Positions 16,979-26,330 of a DNA stretch of 35,839 nt are shown here, in pieces. The stretch is from Lachnospiraceae bacterium UBA3638 (lineage in GTDB: Bacteria > Bacillota > Clostridia > Lachnospirales > Lachnospiraceae): NCBI GenBank assembly GCA_002373595.1, contig DFKT01000015.1:1-35839 (forward strand), given 5' to 3'. The notes below the pieces were generated by a model. The model saw only the letters and a list, made by a program, of their open reading frames with translations, did not search any database and was not told the DNA's origin. The translations under genes were made by a program, and so were the position numbers. Within the stretch, counting starts at the first letter, position 1, and each line of letters starts with the position of its first letter.

Positions 16979-17905
16979 ATGAGACTTGTAACGAGATCTG
17001 ACTTCGACGGACTTGCATGCGGCGCACTCCTTCTGGAGGCCGGCATAGTCGACAATTGGATGTTCGCACACCCCAAGGATCTGCAGGACGGCAAGGTCCT
17101 CATCGACGAGGATGACTGTCTTGCCAATGTTCCCTATGTAGAGGGCTGCGGACTGTGGTTTGACCACCATTCAAGTGAATTTGAGCGTCTTAACCTCGAG
17201 GGAAAGTATAAGGGAAAGAGTGACAGTTCAGCTCCTTCCTGCGCGCGTGTTATCTATGATTACTACGGCGGTCGCGAAAAATTCTCTCATTTCTTTGATG
17301 ATATGATGGTTGCCGTTGATAAGGTTGACTCCGGTAACCTTACGATTGACGAGGTCCTTAATCCCACCGGATGGATACTCGTAGGATTCCTTATGGATCC
17401 CAGAACCGGGCTCGGTCGCTGGAGACAGTTCACCATCCCCAACTACGGTCTTATGGAAAAGCTCATGGACTGCTGCCGCAGGATGACTACCGATGAAATC
17501 CTCGCTCTTCCCGATGTTAAGGAGAGAATTGAGGTATACGAGGAGCAGACTGCCAAGTTCAAGGAGATGGTCAAGCTTCACACACGCACCGAAGGCAATG
17601 TTATCATCACCGACCTTCGCGGTGTTGATCCCATCTATACCGGCAACCGCTTCATGATCTACAGCATGTATCCCGAGCAGAACATCTCCGCATGGATAGT
17701 CAGCGGAAGAGGCGGCGTAGGATGCTCCGCAGCCGTTGGATACAGCATCCTCAATAAGACCAGCAAAGTTAACGTAGGAAGCCTTATGCTCAAGTATAAC
17801 GGCGGCGGACACGAGAAGGTAGGAACCTGTCAGTTCTCCGACGAGAATATGGATACCGAACTTCCCAAGATGCTGAACGAGCTTTGCGAACTGGCTAACG
17901 CATAA
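16979..17905 (+). CDS. DHH-family phosphoesterase (exopolyphosphatase-like)
   Basis: DHH proteins are metal-dependent phosphoesterases acting on nucleotides, linear dinucleotides or polyphosphate. This 308-residue protein has the N-terminal metal motif RSDFDGLACGALL, the defining WFDHHSSE, and a C-terminal DHHA1-like YNGGGHEKVGTCQF. The exact substrate is not evident. AGGAGG lies six bases before ATG 16979; a nearer ATG (16974) opens only a two-codon frame and is too close to the site. gpmA follows after 41 bases without an obvious terminator, so the two may share a transcript. Confidence 0.9.
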   Translation: MRLVTRSDFDGLACGALLLEAGIVDNWMFAHPKDLQDGKVLIDEDDCLANVPYVEGCGLWFDHHSSEFERLNLEGKYKGKSDSSAPSCARVIYDYYGGREKFSHFFDDMMVAVDKVDSGNLTIDEVLNPTGWILVGFLMDPRTGLGRWRQFTIPNYGLMEKLMDCCRRMTTDEILALPDVKERIEVYEEQTAKFKEMVKLHTRTEGNVIITDLRGVDPIYTGNRFMIYSMYPEQNISAWIVSGRGGVGCSAAVGYSILNKTSKVNVGSLMLKYNGGGHEKVGTCQFSDENMDTELPKMLNELCELANA

Positions 17906-17946
17906 TATTATTTCTAAAAGAATAAATAAACCGGAGGAAACCCAAA

Positions 17947-18693
17947 ATGATGAAACTTGTACTTGTAAGACATGGCGAGAGTGAGTGGAACAAGCTCAAC
18001 CTCTTCACCGGCTGGACCGATGTCGATCTCAGCGAGAAAGGACATGAGGAAGCAAAGCAGGCCGGCATTACTCTTAAGGAAGAGGGATACGATTTTGATA
18101 TTGCATACACCTCATACCTCAAGCGCGCTATCCACACTCTCAATCACATTCTTGACGAGATGGACCGCAACTGGCTCCCTGTTGTAAAGACCTGGAAGCT
18201 CAACGAGCGTCACTATGGAGCTCTTCAGGGACTTAACAAATCCGAGACCGCTGAGAAGTACGGCGAGGATCAGGTTAAGATCTGGAGACGTTCATTCGAT
18301 GTCAAGCCCCCCGTTCTCGATCCCACCGATGACAGAAGTGCAAAGAAGCAGGCTATGTACAGAGACGTAGATCCTTCTCTCCTTCCCGACAACGAGAGCC
18401 TCGAGACCACCATCGAGAGAGTTGTTCCTTTCTTCAACGAGGTTGTAAAGGCTGACATGAAGGCAGGCAAGCGCGTGATCATCGCAGCACACGGCAACTC
18501 ACTTCGTGCTCTTGTTAAGTACTTCGACGATATGAGTCCCGAGGATATCATCGGTGTCAACATCCCCACCGGTATCCCTCTTGTATATGAGTTCGATGAC
18601 GATTTCAATGTGATCAAGCACTACTATCTTGGAGATCAGGAAGCACTCAAAGCAAAGATGGAAGCCGTAGCCAACCAGGGAAAGGCAAAATAA
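17947..18693 (+). CDS. gpmA: 2,3-bisphosphoglycerate-dependent phosphoglycerate mutase
   Basis: GpmA interconverts 3- and 2-phosphoglycerate in glycolysis through a phosphohistidine. The 248-residue length is standard. Conserved elements are [20 protein letters not shown] (catalytic His9), [12 protein letters not shown], and the second histidine in [12 protein letters not shown]. The gene begins behind CCGGAGGAAA and ends at a strong terminator. Codon use is strongly biased to C-ending codons, as expected for high expression. It is near eno and pfp in this window, though not in one operon with them. Confidence 0.98.
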   Translation: MMKLVLVRHGESEWNKLNLFTGWTDVDLSEKGHEEAKQAGITLKEEGYDFDIAYTSYLKRAIHTLNHILDEMDRNWLPVVKTWKLNERHYGALQGLNKSETAEKYGEDQVKIWRRSFDVKPPVLDPTDDRSAKKQAMYRDVDPSLLPDNESLETTIERVVPFFNEVVKADMKAGKRVIIAAHGNSLRALVKYFDDMSPEDIIGVNIPTGIPLVYEFDDDFNVIKHYYLGDQEALKAKMEAVANQGKAK

Positions 18694-18723
18694 TCGAGGC
18701 TTATCCAATAAAGTAAATCACAG

Positions 18724-18765
18724 GCACCCCGCGGAGCATCCGCTCTACAGGGTGCTTTTTCTTTA
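18724..18765 (+). terminator. intrinsic terminator after gpmA
   Basis: GCACCC (18724-18729) pairs with GGGTGC (18750-18755) around an inner GCGGA/TCCGC stem with a GCA loop. It is followed by T runs from 18756 onward. Confidence 0.85.
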
Positions 18766-18800
18766 TTTTCTTTTTTTGTATATTTCGTACCTGTCACAGA

Positions 18801-18874
18801 CAGATCCTTCAGGAATAACCGCGATTGCGGAGCTATTCTATCGGCAAATCGTGCCGCCTGAAAAGGAGGATCTG
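18801..18874 (+). ncRNA. structured leader RNA with the ribosome binding site in a predicted stem bulge
   Basis: The 74 bases before the next gene can fold into a compact three-way junction. P1 pairs 18801-18813 with 18857-18874: 13 pairs with a five-base bulge AAGGA at 18863-18867. P2 is AATA/TATT plus CCGC/GCGG with loop GATT (18814-18837). P3 is CGGCA/TGCCG with loop AATCG (18842-18856). P1 abuts both other stems without unpaired bases. The AGGAGG site lies partly in the bulge and partly paired, so folding would block initiation at ATG 18878. It matches no riboswitch class I know. The pairing is read directly; the regulatory role is inference. Confidence 0.55.
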
Positions 18875-18877
18875 AAG

Positions 18878-19597
18878 ATGTGCGAAAAACACTACACCAT
18901 CGTCAAAACATGCAGCAACGGATTCAATGATTACGCGGAAGTCAGAAACAATCTCATCCTTCGTCCCTTTTCCCTGACCACCCGAAAAAGGAGCTACTCC
19001 GGCGAGGTGGGAATCAGAAAAATGGGGATGTACCTTGCTCTCGCAAGACTCGTCCGGATATCAGGGCGGTATGAGAGCTGGTCTATCCATTATGAGGAAG
19101 TTTCCAACTGGGAAATCGAAAAAACGCAGCTCGTAGATCAGGCGCTGATAAATATGAGCGAGCGCATCCCACCGAGGCTCTTTAACACCGAATACCTGGA
19201 AAATATCAACTTTGAGAAAAAGGGATTGTTCATGCCCAATGAACTGACTCACGATGAAGTAAAAGCTGCGGCACGCATTTACACTTCCGCCAATTGTCCT
19301 GCTTTCGGCTATGTGCTGACAAACACCGGATGGAAGAACGGTGCTGTATCCATACTGTATCCGGGAGTAATGTACAGGTTGGGCGAGATGCTGGGCGACT
19401 ACTATATTGTATTCGACGGGCTGAATGATGTGAGGATACATTCGATAAAGGACAATCCGAACGGCCTGCCCAAACCGTTTTTATTGAGGCACGCAGCTAT
19501 CGAAAGGAACCTCCGACGTCCTTTTGACGAAAGATCCCTTCCCAAGATATACCGATACAGAACGGCAAACGCAAGGATCATAGAGATAAAACCTTAA
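18878..19597 (+). CDS. DUF5688-like protein
   Basis: The frame is open further upstream, but ATG 18878 with AAAAGGAGGA seven bases before it is clearly the start (MCEKHYTIVKTCSNGFNDYA). The 239-residue product resembles the DUF5688 family common in rumen and gut Lachnospiraceae. It has an N-terminal block EVRNNLILRPFS and a C-terminal block YVLTNTGWKNGAVSILYPGV followed by YRLGEMLGDYYIVFDG. There is no membrane span or signal peptide and the function is unknown. It is a single gene between two terminators, controlled by its own structured leader. Confidence 0.75.
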   Translation: MCEKHYTIVKTCSNGFNDYAEVRNNLILRPFSLTTRKRSYSGEVGIRKMGMYLALARLVRISGRYESWSIHYEEVSNWEIEKTQLVDQALINMSERIPPRLFNTEYLENINFEKKGLFMPNELTHDEVKAAARIYTSANCPAFGYVLTNTGWKNGAVSILYPGVMYRLGEMLGDYYIVFDGLNDVRIHSIKDNPNGLPKPFLLRHAAIERNLRRPFDERSLPKIYRYRTANARIIEIKP

Positions 19598-19599
19598 TT

Positions 19600-19634
19600 A
19601 AAAAGGAGCGTCCGCCGCATGGCGGGCGCTCCTT
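19600..19634 (-). terminator. bidirectional-type terminator after ldh
   Basis: A 14-bp stem (AAGGAGCGTCCGCC with GGCGGGCGCTCCTT, one G-T pair, loop GCAT) is followed on the minus strand by TTTAATTAAG after a T pair. It ends ldh transcripts and also lies just past the convergent DUF5688-like gene. Confidence 0.82.
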
Positions 19635-19647
19635 CACATATACCACA

Positions 19648-20589
19648 TCAGAGATTTTCGTTAAGTATCTCTTTGAGGACATCCGCTGATTTCCTAAGTG
19701 CGGCAAGCTCCTCTTCGTTAAGCTCTGCAGGTACCGGTGCCTCCACGCCGTCAGCTCCGACTATTGCGGGCAGGCTGAGGGCAACTCCGTCTATTCCGAA
19801 CTCGCCGTGGATCATTCTGGATACCGGAAGTACGGACTTCTCATCCCTTATGATCGCTTCGCATATCCTTCGTACGCCCATTGCGATACCGTAATAAGTA
19901 GCCTGCTTCTTCTCTATAATCTCATAAGCGCTGTTCTTTACCTGATCGGCAATCTCCTTCATGGAGCGCTCATGATCGTGATATCCCTTGAGCTCACAGA
20001 ACTCATTTACAGGCACTCCCGATACATTGGCGCTGCTCCATACTGCGATCTCACTGTCGCCGTGCTCACCAAGTATGAATGCATGTACATTTCTGGTATC
20101 GACACCAAGATGCTCTCCGAGGAGATATTTGAATCTTGCGGTATCAAGAACAGTACCGGATCCGAGCACTCTGTTTTCGGGAAGTCCGGAAAGCTTCTGT
20201 GCAGCGGCCGTGAGTATATCTACGGGATTGGCAACTATGAGCAGTATGCCTTCAACTTTTCTGCTCGTGAGTTCGTTCATAATAGAACGGAATATCGCGA
20301 TGTTCTTCTTAACAAGATCGAGTCTTGTCTCACCGGGCTTCTGATTGGCTCCCGCACTGATAACAATGATCGCAGCATCTACGATATCGTCGTATGTTCC
20401 TGCATAGATCTTCATGGGTCTGGCATAGGGAACACCGTGGCTTATATCGAGAGCTTCTCCCTCCGCCTTAGCCACATTGGCATCTATCATTACCATCTCC
20501 GAGAACATTCCGCTCTGCATAAGAGCAAAAGCTGATGCGCTTCCGACAAATCCGCATCCTATCATTGCAACTTTTCTCTGATCTACCAT
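19648..20589 (-). CDS. ldh: L-lactate dehydrogenase
   Basis: Ldh reduces pyruvate to L-lactate with NADH, closing fermentative redox balance. The 313-residue length is typical. Visible features are the NAD motif GCGFVGSASAFAL, an acidic NAD-ribose residue in MIDANVAKA, the substrate loop SAGANQKPGETRLDL (Gln at the position that separates lactate from malate dehydrogenases), Arg152 in DTARFK, and the catalytic His176 in GEHGDSE. AAAGGGG precedes the ATG. It follows the enolase terminator, and no strong separate promoter was found in the short gap. Confidence 0.97.
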   Translation of the reverse strand: MVDQRKVAMIGCGFVGSASAFALMQSGMFSEMVMIDANVAKAEGEALDISHGVPYARPMKIYAGTYDDIVDAAIIVISAGANQKPGETRLDLVKKNIAIFRSIMNELTSRKVEGILLIVANPVDILTAAAQKLSGLPENRVLGSGTVLDTARFKYLLGEHLGVDTRNVHAFILGEHGDSEIAVWSSANVSGVPVNEFCELKGYHDHERSMKEIADQVKNSAYEIIEKKQATYYGIAMGVRRICEAIIRDEKSVLPVSRMIHGEFGIDGVALSLPAIVGADGVEAPVPAELNEEELAALRKSADVLKEILNENL

Positions 20590-20642
20590 AAATACCCCTT
20601 TCTGTCTTCATTCCAGCTTTGAGTATTACATATAATGCCGGT

Positions 20643-20679
20643 AAAAAAACGAAACCGCACCGATGGGGGTGCGGTTTCG
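20643..20679 (-). terminator. intrinsic terminator after enolase
   Basis: A perfect 12-bp stem (CGAAACCGCACC with GGTGCGGTTTCG) is followed by seven T on the minus strand (a20643-a20649). Confidence 0.92.
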
Positions 20680-20693
20680 ATCGTTACACTTAA

Positions 20694-22178
<1,485 letters not shown>

Positions 22179-22183
22179 TTATT

Positions 22184-22209
22184 ACAGCCTAGGGAATCTC
22201 CCCGGCTGT
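22184..22209 (-). promoter_or_regulatory. hairpin in the enolase mRNA leader
   Basis: ACAGCC and GGGGA pair with TCCCT and GGCTGT (one bulged A, loop GAT) about 30 bases upstream of the enolase start. No T run follows, so it is not a terminator; an mRNA-stabilising 5' hairpin is the simplest reading. Confidence 0.45.
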
Positions 22210-22225
22210 TAACACACACTATATA

Positions 22226-22253
22226 ATAGTATCATACTCTTCGAAAAAAGCAA
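22226..22253 (-). promoter_or_regulatory. candidate enolase promoter
   Basis: TTGCTT (22248-22253) and TACTAT (22226-22231) are 16 bases apart and begin 14 bases after the preceding gene ends. The leader is about 65 bases and contains the 22184-22209 hairpin. Confidence 0.45.
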
Positions 22254-22267
22254 GGATTTCGCGGTTT

Positions 22268-22927
22268 TCAAAGACGTTTAATTACATAGAACATATTTGT
22301 TGCGGGAAAAGTGTACCTGCTAAACTCCGAGTACTCTCTCGGTGAGATGTAATACTCCCTGCCCCAGCTGTAAACCCTCAGGTAATCGGACCCTATCTTT
22401 TCGTCCTTAGTCCTTAGCTTTTCGATACCCGTAAGAGTCATATAATGCGATCTGGCCCTCTGCCCCGATGCCGTTATCAGGCTCGGTCCCTCATCACTCG
22501 GGCTGTATAACATGACTCCCTTTTTCCTGAATACTATCGGATAGGTCGCGCCCGCTGCAAAGATCACGGGGATATCATCCTCAAGCATCCGGATGAGACG
22601 GTCTGTCTTTCCGATAAAAGTTATTCCCTTGATCCTGTACGGATATCCGTTCTTTCTGAAGAACCTGTTCACAAAAAACGGATAAATATACGGTGCGATC
22701 CCAAGTCCCGGGATGATGGGGATATATTTGGATGCATACTCATTTATCCTATCGCAGTATTCATCCCGATCCTTAGGCTTAGGTATAAGCCCTTCGTAAA
22801 TGCAGAAATCCACCAGAGCAACAACGCCGCAGCCCATATTGCAGAGCCTGTTGTTTTTTCCCTTCAGCCACATCTGGCTTCCGGCACTGTATGTTCTCCG
22901 GAGAGATACTTCGTTACTCTTTTCCAT
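22268..22927 (-). CDS. papain-fold/C39-like putative cysteine peptidase
   Basis: The 219-residue protein shows the arrangement of papain-like C39 proteins: a nucleophile-type Cys33 in CNMGCGVVALVD, a histidine in SHYMTLTGIE (about 161) and a later VYSWGREYYIS that could supply the third residue. There is no signal peptide and no ABC-transporter partner in the window. A hydrophobic stretch (YIPIIPGLGIAPYIYPFFV) lies in the middle. Its start overlaps the end of the PurF-like gene by 14 bases, so it is translationally coupled to it. Protease, amidase or inactive scaffold are all possible; the fold call is moderate. Confidence 0.6.
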   Translation of the reverse strand: MEKSNEVSLRRTYSAGSQMWLKGKNNRLCNMGCGVVALVDFCIYEGLIPKPKDRDEYCDRINEYASKYIPIIPGLGIAPYIYPFFVNRFFRKNGYPYRIKGITFIGKTDRLIRMLEDDIPVIFAAGATYPIVFRKKGVMLYSPSDEGPSLITASGQRARSHYMTLTGIEKLRTKDEKIGSDYLRVYSWGREYYISPREYSEFSRYTFPATNMFYVIKRL

Positions 22928-24329
22928 TCCAGCAGTATGTGCAGAGTTTACTTCTGTCTATACCGACCGCATCGAGCATATCGTCAAGTCTGTTGTAACG
23001 CAGTGATGTGAATCCGAGTTTCTGACAGATGTCATCTATCATACGGTGGTATCTGTCCGAATCAGGATTTGCATAATCCTCGAGGATCGATCTTGTGACA
23101 TCCTCTCCCTCTTCTTTATTGATCATCTGTCTCGCGATAAGCTCCATCTCCGAAGTGGATCTGGAGAAATTAAGGTACTTACATCCGAAGAGTATGGGAG
23201 GGCACGCGGGTCTTATATGCACTTCCTTGGCTCCGCTGTCATAGAGGAACTCTGTGGTCTCGCGAAGCTGTGTTCCTCTGACGATAGAATCGTCGATGAG
23301 CAGAAGTCTCTGTCCGTCGATGAGTTCATGTACGGGGATCAGTTTCATCTTTGCGATGAGATCTCTCTTGGACTGAATTGTCGGCATGAATGATCTCGGC
23401 CAGGTCGGAGTATACTTGATGAAAGGTCTTGCAAAAGGTACACCCGACTCATTTGCATATCCGACTGCATGTGCGGTACCCGAATCGGGAACACCCGCAA
23501 CGCTGTCTATCTCATTTTTAGTCATGCCGTCTCTGCGGGCAAGAAGCTTACCGCAATTCGTTCTCATGACCTCTACGCTCACTCCCTCATATCTGGAAGA
23601 AGGATATCCATAATAAACCCAGAGGAATGTACATATCTTCATGTCCTTGCCGGGATTAACAAGCGTGGTCACTCCCTCGGGAGTAATAACAGCTATCTCA
23701 CCGGGGCCGAGATCCTTATAATCCTTGTATCCGAGATTGAGATAAGCAAAGGATTCAAATGCAGCACAGAAACCGGATTCCTTGCGTCCGATCGCTATCG
23801 GAGTCCTTCCGAGCGGATCTCTCGCGCAGTATATTCCGTCAGGAGTAAGAAGGAGCATCGTCATCGATCCGTCTATACGACTCTGCGCATACTGAATACC
23901 TTCGATAAGATTGTCCTTTTGATTGACGAGCGCAGCGACAAGCTCGGTCGCATTGATCATACTGCCGCTCATCTCCTGGAACTGAGTCCCCCTGCCGATG
24001 ACCTCTTCCGCAAGCTCTGCGACATTATTGATCTTACCTACGGTAGTTATCGCGTATGTTCCGTGGTGTGATCTGACAACGAGAGGCTGCGGTTCATAAT
24101 CCGATATGCATCCGATACCAAGATTTCCTTTCATCTCGTGCATATCCTTATCGAACTTCGTTCTGAACGGAGTGTTCTCGATATTGTGGATCGAACGATT
24201 GAAGCCGTTTTCCTTTCCGAAGGATATCATTCCCGCGCGTCTCGTTCCGAGGTGGGAATGATAATCGGTTCCGAAGAACAGATCAAACAAACAATCCTCT
24301 TTCAGTGCTGTTGCAAAAAAGCCTCCCAT
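22914..24329 (-). CDS. PurF-like amidophosphoribosyltransferase lacking the glutaminase nucleophile
   Basis: Canonical PurF makes phosphoribosylamine from PRPP and glutamine. The 471-residue protein aligns over its full length and keeps the PRPP loop LLLIDDSIVRGTQLRE and VAGVPDSGTAHAVGYA. It also keeps cysteines matching the four Fe-S ligands of the B. subtilis enzyme (ICTFLW, LFGCKY and the CTYC pair near the C-terminus). The N-terminus is MGGFFATALKEDCLFDLFFG, so the catalytic Cys1 is Gly. The oxyanion HNGN is replaced by VGKI, and the SDTE Asp is lost. Glutamine hydrolysis should be impossible. An MGGFF-type variant occurs elsewhere (I recall it in Bacteroides and Clostridia). No purine genes are nearby; it lies between a membrane protein and a protease-like gene. 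Confidence 0.9.
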   Translation of the reverse strand: MGGFFATALKEDCLFDLFFGTDYHSHLGTRRAGMISFGKENGFNRSIHNIENTPFRTKFDKDMHEMKGNLGIGCISDYEPQPLVVRSHHGTYAITTVGKINNVAELAEEVIGRGTQFQEMSGSMINATELVAALVNQKDNLIEGIQYAQSRIDGSMTMLLLTPDGIYCARDPLGRTPIAIGRKESGFCAAFESFAYLNLGYKDYKDLGPGEIAVITPEGVTTLVNPGKDMKICTFLWVYYGYPSSRYEGVSVEVMRTNCGKLLARRDGMTKNEIDSVAGVPDSGTAHAVGYANESGVPFARPFIKYTPTWPRSFMPTIQSKRDLIAKMKLIPVHELIDGQRLLLIDDSIVRGTQLRETTEFLYDSGAKEVHIRPACPPILFGCKYLNFSRSTSEMELIARQMINKEEGEDVTRSILEDYANPDSDRYHRMIDDICQKLGFTSLRYNRLDDMLDAVGIDRSKLCTYCWNGKE

Positions 24330-24347
24330 GATCAGTTACCTTTCCTT

Positions 24348-26237
24348 TCAATCATTTACTGCAGGGGCCGTCTCACTGTCATCGCCGCTCTTCCTTAGGT
24401 CAAAGATCATGACCGCATACAGGAAAGGCAATGTTATGAGTACGGGATAAATATATCTGAAATTTACCGTGGGACCCAGGATGCAGGTCAGCATATACAT
24501 TACAGGATACAGCGCATACACCCACTTCCTTCCCGTCCTTACATAGACGGCGGAAAAAGCGAGAAGTATGAGCATCCAGAAATATAAAGCCGGCTTCATG
24601 AGTCCGGATAATGCAGGCCAGGAGTAATATGAGTTTCCGTTTACCATACGATCATACAGTTTCCTGAGAGCGGGAAGTTTCGATACCTGCTCCACCCCTT
24701 CAAACGCATCACTGTGAGATGCATTAAAAGTATAAAGCAGTCCAAGATTGGTATCATCCCCGTATCCGAGCATCTCCGCATGTGTAAAGTCATCGGGTGA
24801 CCAGTACCCTGCAGTGAGCGCCAGGAAAGCGTCTATGTAATCATTGGGATATCGAAGTCCAATGTACAGCCAGTCTTTGGCGAACTTACCCCAGTTATCA
24901 ACCTCATCAAATCCTATCGTATGATCTCTCATACCATCCGCTATCGGCGCATAGTATGTATCCTCGTCCATGTCGACATCTTTGAAGTATTCCGAAAGGA
25001 TACGGCGTGATTCTTCACTTAAGTTGGCATTCTGATATATTGCAACTCTTCCCATCTGCATCATGGGAACGCTGAGCATTTCTATCTTTCCGTTCTGAGG
25101 TATAGCGTTGAACGCCTTCATGATAAGGCTCCTGCCGCCGACGCCTCCGACCAGGATGACTGCGGATATTGCCAATGCGGTCAGTTTCTTTTTAAGTCCT
25201 TTCTCACATATGATCCAGAAAGGTATCATAGCGGCAAATGCATAAGCCGCATTGTTTCTGAGCCATATATCGGGAATACCTGCAATGACCAGGATGATGA
25301 TATGCAGGATCCTTTCCTTTATGTCTGCTGCATTTCTGATCCTGCAGATCTCAACTATCATGATCAGCATCAGTGCTGCATAGGGAATGTCCTTGGTGAT
25401 ACTGAGTGCCAGCACGGGGCTGAACGGAATGATCCCGAAAAAGACTGTCGGTATATATGCCCATCTCTTCCTGCCTGTTATCTCATATATGACAGCAAAA
25501 GAATAAGCAAGTGCGAAGGATACGAGGAGCATCTGACATATTGAAAATGCAGCCATTCCGGCTTCGTACGAACCCAGTCTCTCGCCGAGGAGCAGGAATA
25601 TTCTGATCAGATATGTGTGAACAACCGGGTGATGCGCCCAGAACCATATAGTTCCGCGGAAAGCCTCTCCGGACTGCCTGTGGAAATCATAGCTCATTAT
25701 CGCAGGGAAATAAGCGAGAAATACAGGAACCCAAAGCGCAAATATACCGGCCCATGAGCAGACAAATACTGTGCGGATATCCTTCTTCGCAGGTTTCTGT
25801 CCTTCCCCTGCCTTATTTTCTGCAGAGATTTTTCTATCAAGGAATACAAACCACTTAAGTGTAAGCGGCAAAAAATCCACGCCAAGTCCTACGCCCGCTA
25901 TGATCGCACCAAGCTTATTCTTTACTCCGGGAAGAGTGTATCCGAGCATTCTGAGCTGATAGCCCCAAACGATCGACAGACCGAGAAGTGCTCCGAAGAT
26001 CATTGCATACCTAAATTGTTTTTTAGTAAAGGAAATCTTTTTAAGAAAATACCAAACGATAGGGAACGGTAAAATACTGAATATACTCTGTGTGAATCCG
26101 AGACTGTCCTTCTGGGCCGCAAATCCGGCCAGATTCATGATGTAGCAAAAAGACAGCCCGCCGTATATCGCCAGAAGTATGACCCCTGTCTCCCGGGCTT
26201 CCCTTTTTTTACAAAAGGTTTTTATCTTTTCAATCAT
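24348..26237 (-). CDS. polytopic membrane protein, DUF6020-like
   Basis: This 629-residue protein has about twelve or more hydrophobic segments. A central block, WVPVFLAYFPAIMSYDFHRQ then WAHHPVVHTYLIRIF and ALSITKDIPYAALMLI, resembles the DUF6020 family. The plan of many spans with loop acidic and histidine residues is reminiscent of GT-C glycosyltransferases, but no function is established. It is the first gene of an operon with the PurF-like gene (18 bases later) and the papain-fold gene. It is divergent from another GT-C-like membrane protein at 26331. Confidence 0.8.
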   Translation of the reverse strand: MIEKIKTFCKKREARETGVILLAIYGGLSFCYIMNLAGFAAQKDSLGFTQSIFSILPFPIVWYFLKKISFTKKQFRYAMIFGALLGLSIVWGYQLRMLGYTLPGVKNKLGAIIAGVGLGVDFLPLTLKWFVFLDRKISAENKAGEGQKPAKKDIRTVFVCSWAGIFALWVPVFLAYFPAIMSYDFHRQSGEAFRGTIWFWAHHPVVHTYLIRIFLLLGERLGSYEAGMAAFSICQMLLVSFALAYSFAVIYEITGRKRWAYIPTVFFGIIPFSPVLALSITKDIPYAALMLIMIVEICRIRNAADIKERILHIIILVIAGIPDIWLRNNAAYAFAAMIPFWIICEKGLKKKLTALAISAVILVGGVGGRSLIMKAFNAIPQNGKIEMLSVPMMQMGRVAIYQNANLSEESRRILSEYFKDVDMDEDTYYAPIADGMRDHTIGFDEVDNWGKFAKDWLYIGLRYPNDYIDAFLALTAGYWSPDDFTHAEMLGYGDDTNLGLLYTFNASHSDAFEGVEQVSKLPALRKLYDRMVNGNSYYSWPALSGLMKPALYFWMLILLAFSAVYVRTGRKWVYALYPVMYMLTCILGPTVNFRYIYPVLITLPFLYAVMIFDLRKSGDDSETAPAVND

Positions 26238-26273
26238 TCTTTTTGCACTCCGATCTCGTCAAAAACAAGGTTC

Positions 26274-26321
26274 ATTATATCATAATCTTATGTGTTTAAG
26301 GAATATTTTTCGTGATATAAT
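26274..26321. promoter_or_regulatory. divergent -10 elements inside a 9-bp inverted repeat
   Basis: ATTATATCA (26274-26282) and TGATATAAT (26313-26321) are perfect inverted copies 30 bases apart. Each contains a TATAAT -10 pointing outward. The -35 regions are weak on both sides. The plus-strand -10 ends only nine bases before ATG 26331, so that message would be nearly leaderless. Confidence 0.55.
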
Positions 26322-26330
26322 CAATATTGC

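Noticed and set aside
19807..20535. Plus-strand open frame of 242 codons
   Set aside because: Antisense to L-lactate dehydrogenase, whose catalytic motifs are intact; no independent support.
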